From Pseudaquabacterium inlustre (GTDB taxonomy: Bacteria > Pseudomonadota > Gammaproteobacteria > Burkholderiales > Burkholderiaceae_C), in NCBI RefSeq assembly GCF_038066595.1, contig NZ_JBBUTH010000008.1, positions 496,001 through 560,000 on the forward strand: a DNA stretch of 64,000 nucleotides, read 5' to 3'. Position 1 is the stretch's first letter; each line of letters opens with the position of its first letter. The notes beneath the pieces are model-generated. The model was not told the origin of the DNA. It saw only the letters and a list, made by a program, of their open reading frames with translations, and did no database searches. The position numbers and the translations under genes are program-made. Below, in pieces: positions 38,290 through 45,917 of this stretch.

Positions 38290-41124
38290 ATGAGCCGAAT
38301 TGCCCCGCCCTCGACGCCCGCTGTGCGACGTCCGTTCCGCCTCGCCTGCGTGGCCCGCTTGACCGGTCCGACCCGTCATCCCCTGCCCGCCGCGCTGGCG
38401 CTGGCCGCCGCCCTGGCCCTGGGCGCTGCGGGCCCGGCGCTGGCCGACAAGTGGCTCAGCCAGGACAAGGCGCGCGGCACCGGCGTCTACCAGTGGGACG
38501 ACGGCGCGCGCTACGAGGGCGAGGTAGCCCAGGGCAAGCGCCATGGCCGCGGCACCATCACCTGGCCCGACGGCCGCAAGCTGGAGGGCGTGTTCTCGAA
38601 CAACGAGACGGTGTCGGGCCGGCTCACGCTGGTCAATGGCGAGGTCTACGACGGTGCCCTGCGCGGCTACACCCGCCACGGCCGTGGCAGCCTGCAGTGG
38701 CCGGATGGTCGCCGCTTCGACGGCGAGTTCATGGACGGCGAGCCGCTGGCCGGCACGCTGCTGAAGGCCAATGGCCAGCGCCTGGAGGTGGACCTGCGCG
38801 CCCAGCGCCAGCGCCTGAGCGGCAGCGCCACCGTGCTGGGCCTGGACGGCTCGCGCTACGAGGGCGAGCTGGTGCAGGGCCGCTTCCAGGGCCGCGGCGT
38901 GCAGGTGTTCGCCGACGGCCAGCGCTACGAAGGCGGCTATGCCGCGGGCCAGCGCGACGGCCAGGGCACCTACACCTGGCCCAGCGGCCAGCGCTACGAG
39001 GGCGGCTGGCGCGCCGGCCAGTACCACGGCCGCGGCCTGATGGTGCGCAGCGACGGCAGCCGCCACGAGGGCGAGTACGCCGAGGGCAAGCGCCATGGCG
39101 AGGGCGTGGCCACCTGGCCCAGCGGCGAGCGGCACGAGGCGCGCTGGGCGCAGGACAAGCTGGCCCAGGGCCGCATCCTCTACGCCAGCGGCAACCGCTA
39201 CGAGGGCGGTTTCGACGCCGCCGGCAAGTACGAGGGCCCGGGTGTCTTCACCTGGCGCAGCGGCCACCGTTACGAGGGCACGTTCGTCGCCGGCCTGCAG
39301 CAGGGCCAGGGTACCTACAGCTGGCCCGACGGCGACCGTTTCGAGGGCCAGTTCGCCAACGACCGCCCGTCCCTCGGGCGCTTCACCACGGCGGCCGGCC
39401 AGGTGCGCGAGGTCGACCTGCGCGCCGAGGCCGAGCGCCTGAGCGGTCGCCACGTCACCGTGGGCACCGGCGGCGCGCGCTTCGAGGGCGAGTTCGTCGA
39501 TGGCAAGCGCCAGGGCGCCGGTGTGCTGCTGTGGCCCGACGGCCGGCGCGACGAGGGCCGCTACGAGGCCGGCGTGCTGGTGCAGGGCCGCAACCAGATG
39601 GCCAATGGCGAGGTCTATGAAGGCGGCTTCGACGCCCAGGGCCGGCGCAGCGGCCAGGGCACCTACACCTGGCCCAGCGGCCAGCGCTACGAGGGCGAAT
39701 GGCGCGAGGGCAGCTACCACGGCCGCGGCAGCCTGCTGCTGGCTGGTGGCGGCCGCTACGAGGGCGACTGGGCGCAGGGCAAGCGCAGCGGCCAGGGCGT
39801 GCACACCCAGCCCGACGGCCTGCGCTACGAGGGCGGCTGGCTCGACGACCGCTATGCCGGCAGCGGCCGCATCCGCTACGCCAGCGGCCAGACCTACGAA
39901 GGCGAGTGGCTGGCCGGCCAGCGCGCCGGCCGAGGCGTCTACACCTGGCCCGATGGCCAGCGCTACGAGGGTGAATGGCTGGCCAACGAGCAGCACGGCC
40001 GCGGCACCCTGCTGTGGGCCGACGGCCTGCGCTACACCGGCGACTGGCGCCAGGGCAAGCGCGAAGGCCAGGGCGAGATGACCTGGCCCGACGGCGACCG
40101 CTACGTCGGCGCCTTCGTCGACGGCAAGCGCCAGGGGCCGACACAGTTCGACGCCGCGCGCCAGCGCAAGCAGGAAGAGCGCGCATCGTCACGCGTGGAG
40201 ACCGGCCAGGTGCTGGTGGGCCTGTTCGGCGCCGCGCTGATCGGCCGCGCGCCGGGCATCAGCGGCGCCGAGAAGGCGCGCATGATCAGCGGCTATGTGT
40301 CCGACGTGATGACCGACAGCGGCGGCAGCGGCATGCGTGCCGCCGCCGCCGACATTCAGGCCGGCCGCGCCCAGGCCCAGGCGCAGGCCCTGGCGCTGCA
40401 GCAAGCCCAGGCCGAGCAGGCGCGCAAGCTCGAGGAGGCACGCCGCGCCCAGGAGAGGCAGGCCCAGGAGCGCCAGGCGCAACAACAGCAGCAGCAGCAG
40501 GCACAGCGCCTGGCGCTGCTGCAGAACCCGGCGGCGCAGGCCTCCGGCACAGCCGCTGCCAGCGCGGGCCCGGCGGCGCAGGCCGTGGCACAAGCCCAGC
40601 AGGCGCAGCATCAACAGCAGGCCCAGCAACAGCATGCCCAGGCCGAGGCAGCGCGCAAACGCGCGCAGGCCGAAGCCGATGCGGAAGCCGCGCGCAAACG
40701 GGCCGAAGCCGAGGCCGAGGCCGCGCGGCGCAAGGCCGAGCGCGAGGCCGAACTGGCGCGCAAGAAGGCCGAGGAGGAGGCCCGCCGCCAGGCCGAGGCC
40801 CAGGCGCGCAGCGACTACCTGCAGGCGCTGCGCAAGAACCTGGACCTGCGCGCACGCCGCTGTCCGGACGGCGAGGGCCACTACTACGTGGTCGGCCTGC
40901 TGCCCAAGCTGGGCGCCGAGAAGAAGCCCGTGTCCTGCCTGGACGTGCACTACGAGGCGCTGTGCCCCGGCAGCGTGGTCGGCAGCAAGGGCGTGGTCAA
41001 GACCTTCGTCGGCATCGCCACCGACTGCTTCATGGGCGATGCCGCCAAGATCGAGCCCAAGCCCGCCTGCAAGCTCGAGGAGGTGCGGGTGGTGACCCGC
41101 GACGTGCGCGGCTGCGGCGAGTAG
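38290..41124 (+). CDS. Exported 22-unit MORN-repeat protein with coiled coil and Cys-containing C-terminal domain
   Basis: This 944-residue protein has a signal sequence (ending ...GAAGPALADKW), then about 22 MORN units of roughly 23 residues (YEGEW..G..HGRG....DG.R), a region around 615-680 with a short hydrophobic stretch (VLVGLFGAALIG), a long Gln/Ala/Glu/Arg coiled coil (about 690-850) and a C-terminal domain with about six cysteines (RCPDGEGHYYVVG...). Two longer blocks (VDLRAQRQRLSG and VDLRAEAERLSG) show a higher-order duplication. MORN arrays bind lipids or act as scaffolds; location is probably periplasm or outer surface. ATG 38290 is preferred over GTG 38284. Confidence 0.85.
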   Translation: MSRIAPPSTPAVRRPFRLACVARLTGPTRHPLPAALALAAALALGAAGPALADKWLSQDKARGTGVYQWDDGARYEGEVAQGKRHGRGTITWPDGRKLEGVFSNNETVSGRLTLVNGEVYDGALRGYTRHGRGSLQWPDGRRFDGEFMDGEPLAGTLLKANGQRLEVDLRAQRQRLSGSATVLGLDGSRYEGELVQGRFQGRGVQVFADGQRYEGGYAAGQRDGQGTYTWPSGQRYEGGWRAGQYHGRGLMVRSDGSRHEGEYAEGKRHGEGVATWPSGERHEARWAQDKLAQGRILYASGNRYEGGFDAAGKYEGPGVFTWRSGHRYEGTFVAGLQQGQGTYSWPDGDRFEGQFANDRPSLGRFTTAAGQVREVDLRAEAERLSGRHVTVGTGGARFEGEFVDGKRQGAGVLLWPDGRRDEGRYEAGVLVQGRNQMANGEVYEGGFDAQGRRSGQGTYTWPSGQRYEGEWREGSYHGRGSLLLAGGGRYEGDWAQGKRSGQGVHTQPDGLRYEGGWLDDRYAGSGRIRYASGQTYEGEWLAGQRAGRGVYTWPDGQRYEGEWLANEQHGRGTLLWADGLRYTGDWRQGKREGQGEMTWPDGDRYVGAFVDGKRQGPTQFDAARQRKQEERASSRVETGQVLVGLFGAALIGRAPGISGAEKARMISGYVSDVMTDSGGSGMRAAAADIQAGRAQAQAQALALQQAQAEQARKLEEARRAQERQAQERQAQQQQQQQAQRLALLQNPAAQASGTAAASAGPAAQAVAQAQQAQHQQQAQQQHAQAEAARKRAQAEADAEAARKRAEAEAEAARRKAEREAELARKKAEEEARRQAEAQARSDYLQALRKNLDLRARRCPDGEGHYYVVGLLPKLGAEKKPVSCLDVHYEALCPGSVVGSKGVVKTFVGIATDCFMGDAAKIEPKPACKLEEVRVVTRDVRGCGE

Positions 41125-41167
41125 CCTGCCGGCACAGGACGGCGGGCCGCGGCCCGCCCGCCGGCGC

Positions 41168-41566
41168 TCAGCCCTTCTTGGCCGTGTCCAGCGTCAGGAT
41201 CCACTTCACCAGCTTCTTGGCGTCGGCTTCCTTGATCGCCACGGCATTGGGCGGCATGGCCAGGCCCGAGACCTTGCCCTTCCAGTGGCTGTCGTAGGGG
41301 TTGGAGCCGGCCAGCACGGTCTGTGTCAGCTTGGCGTCGGCGCCCTTCTGGCCCTTGTACTTGGCCGACACGTCCTTCCAGGCCGGGCCGATCGGCGCCA
41401 GACCGTCCGGGCCCTTGGCGCCCGGCTCGATGTGGTGGCAGGTCATGCAGCCGCTGGCGGTGGCCAGCTTGACCATGGCGTCGTGGTCGTCGGCGCGTGC
41501 GCTGCCGGCGGCCAGCGCCAGGCCCGTGGCGGCCAGGGCGAGAAGAAGGGGCGACTTGGTTTGCAT
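41168..41566 (-). CDS. Class I c-type cytochrome (c551/c552-like)
   Basis: This 132-residue protein has a signal peptide (to ...AGSARA), heme attachment CMTCH (residues 40-44) and the distal methionine in SGLAMPPNAV. Size and order match small periplasmic cytochromes that carry electrons to oxidases, peroxidases or denitrification reductases. An FNR/Dnr-like box lies 71 bp upstream of the ATG, so induction at low oxygen is likely and fits with nosZ in the same window. Confidence 0.93.
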   Translation of the reverse strand: MQTKSPLLLALAATGLALAAGSARADDHDAMVKLATASGCMTCHHIEPGAKGPDGLAPIGPAWKDVSAKYKGQKGADAKLTQTVLAGSNPYDSHWKGKVSGLAMPPNAVAIKEADAKKLVKWILTLDTAKKG

Positions 41567-41636
41567 GGTGCTACTCCAGCGGATGACGGTTGATCGCGTC
41601 GATGGCGGCATCTTGCGGTGCAGCACGGCCCGCGAT

Positions 41637-41650
41637 TTGATCGATCTCAA
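41637..41650. promoter_or_regulatory. FNR/Dnr-type box upstream of the cytochrome c gene
   Basis: TTGATCGATCTCAA matches the FNR consensus TTGAT-N4-ATCAA at nine of ten conserved positions. It lies 71 bp upstream of the cytochrome start (minus strand). It is also 116 bp upstream of the short plus-strand ORF at 41766. Confidence 0.65.
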
Positions 41651-41765
41651 GTCGCACGCCCATTTCGCCAGGATGGAGCAGCGGTGTTTCGGGCTGGAGC
41701 AACCGCCCGGCCGGCCCGCGTCGCGGTTGCAGAATCCAGCCGACACGCCACACAGGAGGAGCCCC

Positions 41766-41855
41766 ATGACCGCTGCCGTTCCACCGCCCTGCCAGGCCTT
41801 GCCGCGGCCCGGTCGGCGCCAGCTGGCGGTCGCCCTGGGCGGCGCATGGCATTGA
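41766..41855 (+). CDS. Possible 29-aa leader peptide overlapping the RDD gene
   Basis: A strong ribosome binding site (AGGAGGAG, about 41754-41761) stands before an ATG that opens a 29-codon frame (MTAAVPPPCQALPRPGRR...). Its stop overlaps the start of the RDD gene in another frame by 10 nt. The RDD gene has no Shine-Dalgarno sequence of its own, so the leader may couple translation. The alternative is a frameshift in the RDD gene. Confidence 0.5.
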   Translation: MTAAVPPPCQALPRPGRRQLAVALGGAWH

Positions 41856-42658
41856 TCGCACGCGGCCCCGGCCCGCGCGAGCGGGTGTCGGCCGAGGACC
41901 TGAACGTCGCGCCCGCACTGCTGGGACGGCCGCTGGCGGGGCCGGGCCGGCGTGCGGCGGCCATCGCCATCGACGGGCTGTGGATCGCCGCCTTCCACGC
42001 GCTGGGCAATGTCTGGGTGGCGCTGGCACTGGCCGCGCTGCTGCTGTGGCAGCGTGCGCGCCGCCGGGTGACGGCTGGTGCGCCAGCCGATGCCGCGCCG
42101 GCCGACGGGGCTCCGGCCGGCCGGCCCTGGCGCGCCACGCTGCTGGCCGCGGCCCTGCTGTGCCTGGGCGCGCTGACCGAGGGCGATGGCGCCGGCGACG
42201 CCGCATCCGGCGCCGCGTCCGCCACCTGGGCCAGCCCTGCGGCCTCACCGCCACAGCAGCCCATCGATCGCTTGCAGGCGCGCATCGCCGCCCAGGACGC
42301 CGAACTGCAGCGCCTGCGCAGCCCCGGCCTGGGCGCCTGGCAGGCGCGCGCGCGGCACTGGCTGGACGAACTGGGCGAGGGCTGGGTGTGGTCGCTGGCC
42401 TACTTCATGCTGCTGCCGGCCGGCTGGCTGGGTGGCCGGCCGGGGCAGACGCTGGGCAAGCGCTGGCTGGGCCTGTGCGTGGCCGAGCTGACCGGCAAGC
42501 CGATGACGCCGATGCGCAACCTCAAGCGCTACGGCGGCTATGCCGCGGGCATGGCCACCGGTGGCCTGGGCCTGCTGCAGCTGCTGTGGGACGGCAATCG
42601 CCAGGCCATCCAGGACAAGACCGCGCACACCGTGGTGCTGGACCTGCGGCGACACTGA
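41846..42658 (+). CDS. RDD-family membrane protein
   Basis: This 270-residue protein starts MALIARGPGPRERVSAEDLN. GPGRRAAAIAIDGLWIAAF is the RDD-type first segment (R, then D), other hydrophobic segments follow, and the C-terminal signature GQTLGKRWLGLCVAEL...NLKRYGGY...QAIQDKTAHTVVL is clear. RDD proteins are thought to move ions or small solutes. A central stretch of about 100 residues is an insertion relative to short RDD proteins and has a helix (DRLQARIAAQDAELQRL) that may be a coiled coil. Confidence 0.82.
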   Translation: MALIARGPGPRERVSAEDLNVAPALLGRPLAGPGRRAAAIAIDGLWIAAFHALGNVWVALALAALLLWQRARRRVTAGAPADAAPADGAPAGRPWRATLLAAALLCLGALTEGDGAGDAASGAASATWASPAASPPQQPIDRLQARIAAQDAELQRLRSPGLGAWQARARHWLDELGEGWVWSLAYFMLLPAGWLGGRPGQTLGKRWLGLCVAELTGKPMTPMRNLKRYGGYAAGMATGGLGLLQLLWDGNRQAIQDKTAHTVVLDLRRH

Positions 42659-42779
42659 ACCCCGCCCGGCGCTGGGACTTGGCGCCGGCGCGGTGGCGGT
42701 GGCCCCGGCCGCGGGCTATCGTCGCGGCGGGCTCGGGGCGTCGCTGGCCACCCGGGGCCGGCAGGGGGAGGACACCGGC

Positions 42780-44621
42780 GTGAGCGAAGGTCCGCTGCAG
42801 ACCGTGCAGGCCACGGTGCTGTTTGCCGATGTGGTGGAGTCCATGCGCCTGATCGCGCAGGACGAGCCGCTGCATGCCGCCCGCGTGCAGCGCCTGGTGC
42901 GCGGGCTGGGGCAGCGCTACGTGCAGCAGTTCGGTGGCCGCGTGCTCGAGCGCCGTGGCGACGGGCTGCTGGCCAGCTTCGAGTCGCCGCGCCAGGCCGC
43001 CGCCGCGGCCCTGGCCAGCCTGGCGGCGCTGCCCGCCAGCGGCGATGCCGCCGCCGGCCTGGCGCCGCTGCAGCTGCGCATCGGCCTGCATTGCGCGTCG
43101 CTGCTGCTGGACGAGGACGGTGGCGCCTATGGCCAGGGCCTGGGCCTGGCCGCTCGCCTGGCGGCACTGGCCCAGCCTGACGAGGTGTGGCTCAGCGCCG
43201 AGGTGCGCGACCAGCTCACCGAGCCGCTGGACGGCCAGCTGGTCGACCAGGGCGAGGTCTTCGTCAAGCATGTGCCGCAACCGCTGCGCGCCTACCGCCT
43301 GCGGGCAGGCCCGGCAGCGGAGGTGCTGACCGCCGGGGCCGGGGCCCGCGCGCCCGACGGCGGTCACCAGGCCCCGCCCGACATCCGGCCGCGCCTGGCG
43401 GTGCTGCCGCTGGCTTGGGACGCGGCGTGCGCGGTGGCGCCGACTGCAGCCACGGGCCCCGGTGCCGCCCCCGGTGCCGGTCCCGATGCAGGCGATGTGC
43501 TGGTCGACCGCCTGGCCGCCGCGCTGTCGGCCAGCCCGCTGCTGCAGATCACGTCGATGCTGTCGTCCAACGCCTTTCGCGGACGCGGCATCGCGCCCGC
43601 CGAGGCCGGTCAGCGCCTGGGGGCCGACTACGTGCTCGCCGGCCTGCGCCTGCCGACCGAGGCGCACCGGCTGGCCGTGCAACTGCGCCTGCTGCATGTG
43701 CGCACCGGTCGCTGCGTGTGGGAGGCCGAGCGCGCCTGCGCCGCGGCGGCGGTGGCCGATGCCGGGCCGCCCTGGCTCGGCGAGGTGGTGCTGGCCGTGG
43801 CAGACGCGCTGTCCGTCACCGAGCTCGACATCGCCCGCGGCCAGCCGCTGCCCAACCTGGCCACGCACACGCTGTACCTGGCGGCGGTGGGCATGCTGCA
43901 CCGCTTCTCGCGCAGCGACTTCGAGCGCGCGCACGACATGCTGCAGGCCCTGCGTGAGCGCGCGCCACGCCATGCCGTGCCGGCGGCCTGGCTGGCGCGC
44001 TGGCATGTGTTCCGCATCGTGCAGGGCTGGTCGCCCGACGTCGCGCGCGACAGCGCCCTGGCCAGCGACCAGGCGCAGCGCGCGCTCGACCGCGACCCGG
44101 ATTCCTCATTGGCCTTGACGATGGCCGGCTCGGTGCGGGCCGGCGCCCACCTCGACATGGCCGGCGCCCGCTCCTACTATGAGCTGGCCCTGACGCGCAA
44201 CCCGAGCGAGCCGCTGGCCTGGCTGCTCAAGGGCGTGGCCCACGGCTTTCTCGGCGAGGGCGAGGCCGCCCTGGCATCCAGCGAAAGGTCCCTGCAGTTG
44301 TCGCCGCTCGACCCCCTGCGCTTCTACTACGACTCGCTCAGCGCCACCGCGGCGATGGGGGCCCGGCAGTACGCCCGCGCGGTCGAGCTGGCCGAGCGCG
44401 CCATCCGCGCCAACTGCATGCATGGCTCGAGCTACCGGGCCCTGGCCATCGCCCAGATGATGCTGGGCCGCACCGACGACGCGCGCGCCACCGTGCTGCG
44501 CCTGCGGGCGGTCGAGCCCGGTTCCAGCGTGCGCCAGTTCCTGTCGCGCGCCGCGGTCGACAGCGAGCAGAACCGGCTGTTCGCCCGCGCACTCGCCGAT
44601 GCCGGCTTGCCGGCCGGCTAG
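42780..44621 (+). CDS. Class III adenylate/guanylate cyclase with TolB-like and TPR regions
   Basis: This 613-residue cytoplasmic protein has an N-terminal CHD cyclase domain: ATVLFADVVESMRLI (metal Asp, about residue 19), RRGDGLLASF (second Asp), and GAYGQGLGLAARLAALAQPDEVWLS. A TolB-N-like segment (RPRLAVLPL...DVLVDRLAAALSASPLLQITSMLSS, then ADYVLAGLRL) follows, then a helical TPR-like half (about 380-613). Such three-part signal proteins are common in proteobacteria. The start is GTG 42780, preceded by GGGGGAGG. The PAP2-like gene follows after 29 nt. Base specificity (ATP or GTP) is not clear. Confidence 0.85.
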   Translation: MSEGPLQTVQATVLFADVVESMRLIAQDEPLHAARVQRLVRGLGQRYVQQFGGRVLERRGDGLLASFESPRQAAAAALASLAALPASGDAAAGLAPLQLRIGLHCASLLLDEDGGAYGQGLGLAARLAALAQPDEVWLSAEVRDQLTEPLDGQLVDQGEVFVKHVPQPLRAYRLRAGPAAEVLTAGAGARAPDGGHQAPPDIRPRLAVLPLAWDAACAVAPTAATGPGAAPGAGPDAGDVLVDRLAAALSASPLLQITSMLSSNAFRGRGIAPAEAGQRLGADYVLAGLRLPTEAHRLAVQLRLLHVRTGRCVWEAERACAAAAVADAGPPWLGEVVLAVADALSVTELDIARGQPLPNLATHTLYLAAVGMLHRFSRSDFERAHDMLQALRERAPRHAVPAAWLARWHVFRIVQGWSPDVARDSALASDQAQRALDRDPDSSLALTMAGSVRAGAHLDMAGARSYYELALTRNPSEPLAWLLKGVAHGFLGEGEAALASSERSLQLSPLDPLRFYYDSLSATAAMGARQYARAVELAERAIRANCMHGSSYRALAIAQMMLGRTDDARATVLRLRAVEPGSSVRQFLSRAAVDSEQNRLFARALADAGLPAG

Positions 44622-44650
44622 CCCGTCGCCATCCAGGGAGGAGTTTTCGC

Positions 44651-45910
44651 ATGACGATCTACAGCAGCCTGCAGGGCGCGCAAGGCGCCCAGGGTGCGCA
44701 GGGAGCCCAAGGCGCACAAGGCGCGCAAGGTGCACAAGGGGCCTATGGCGCCTGGGTGCCGCATTTCGCGCAGGCGGCCGCGGCGCCCACCTCGGGCCTG
44801 GGTCCGGGCGCCGATGCGGCCATGAGCTTCGCCCTCACCGCCAGCCGCGAGGAGCTGGTCGAGCCGCGCCTGGCCGCGGGCTGGTCGCCGGCGCGCCCGC
44901 TGGCGCTGCCCGCGGTGGGTCGGCCCGGCAGCGCCGCCCGGTGGTCCGACGACATCCGGGTCGAGAACTGCATCACCGCGCTGATGGAGCCGCTGCATTG
45001 GCGCCTGTCCGGCGACCGTCTGATGGTGTGGCACCGCCAGATGGGCGCCGATGCCGCGGGCGTTCCGCAGCTGGACGCGGTGGCGCTGGTGATGCGCCTG
45101 CGCCGCCCGCCGCAGGCGCTGTTCGAGGCCCAGGTGCAGATGGTGTTCGACATGGCCGACCTGCGCCAGGAGCGGCTGTCCGAGATCGTCGGCCAGATCG
45201 GCATCCCGATGCAGTTCTGGGCGTCCATCGCCGACCTCAACCCCACCCAGCACCGGCGCACGCTGGAGCTGCTGGCGGTGGCGCTGCAGGCGCTGTCGCA
45301 CCTGAACCAGATGGCCAAGCACAGCTTCGCGTGCCCGCGACCCACGGCCTATTCGCCCAGCATCCAGCCGATGATCAACCCGCGCCGCTTCGGCGCCTTT
45401 CCCTGCGGCCATGCGGCCGAGGCCTTCCTGGTGGCGCGGCTGCTGCAGATGCTCAGCGGCCAGGCCGTCGGCAGCGCGTTCGACACCCAGCTGCAGCGCC
45501 TGGCCAAGCGCATCGCCGACAACCGCGTCGTGGCCGGCGTTCACTTCCCGATCGACAACGTCGCCGGGCGCCTGGTCGGCGAGACCTTCGCGGGCTATGT
45601 GCGCGCCCGCTGCCTGGGCGGTGGCTGGCAGCCGCGCGGCTTCGACGGCGAGGCCTGGCGCGATCCGGCCACGCAGCTGCCCTGGCCGGCGCTGATGCGC
45701 GACTTCGACCGCCACGAGCCGCTGGACGCGGCCGGCGTCACCGCGCAGCGCGCGCTGCCGGCCTATGTCGAGGCGCTGGATGCGCAACCGGCGCTCGAGC
45801 CGGCCCAGGACACGGTGGCCGACCGCGACGCCGTCTCGCCCGAGCCGGGCCGCGGCGTGCTGCGCCATGCCTGGGCCCTGGCCTGGGACGAGTGGGGCGA
45901 CTGGCGCTGA
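44651..45910 (+). CDS. PAP2/vanadium-haloperoxidase-fold protein with collagen-like (GAQ)n N-terminus
   Basis: This 419-residue protein starts MTIYSSLQ followed by seven GAQ triplets and a GAY, which is a short collagen-like Gly-X-Y tract. The body has the three PAP2 signatures spaced as in vanadium haloperoxidases: K....RP (KHSFACPRP), PCGHA (usual PSGHA) and R.....H...D (RVVAGVHFPID). There is no signal peptide and no membrane segment, so it is not a typical membrane lipid phosphatase. It could be a halogenating enzyme or a soluble phosphatase. It lies 29 nt after the cyclase gene and 7 nt before the subtilase gene. Confidence 0.8.
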   Translation: MTIYSSLQGAQGAQGAQGAQGAQGAQGAQGAYGAWVPHFAQAAAAPTSGLGPGADAAMSFALTASREELVEPRLAAGWSPARPLALPAVGRPGSAARWSDDIRVENCITALMEPLHWRLSGDRLMVWHRQMGADAAGVPQLDAVALVMRLRRPPQALFEAQVQMVFDMADLRQERLSEIVGQIGIPMQFWASIADLNPTQHRRTLELLAVALQALSHLNQMAKHSFACPRPTAYSPSIQPMINPRRFGAFPCGHAAEAFLVARLLQMLSGQAVGSAFDTQLQRLAKRIADNRVVAGVHFPIDNVAGRLVGETFAGYVRARCLGGGWQPRGFDGEAWRDPATQLPWPALMRDFDRHEPLDAAGVTAQRALPAYVEALDAQPALEPAQDTVADRDAVSPEPGRGVLRHAWALAWDEWGDWR

Positions 45911-45917
45911 GCCGGCG

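Noticed and set aside
38500..40130. Tandem 69-bp periodic DNA that might be taken for a CRISPR or satellite array
   Set aside because: It is the coding sequence of MORN repeats: the period is a multiple of three, the units diverge at wobble positions and there are no spacers.
42658..42780. RDD gene as first member of the cyclase/PAP2/subtilase operon
   Set aside because: The 121-nt gap is much wider than the 29 and 7 nt between the three operon genes and the cyclase gene has its own ribosome site, so membership is not supported.
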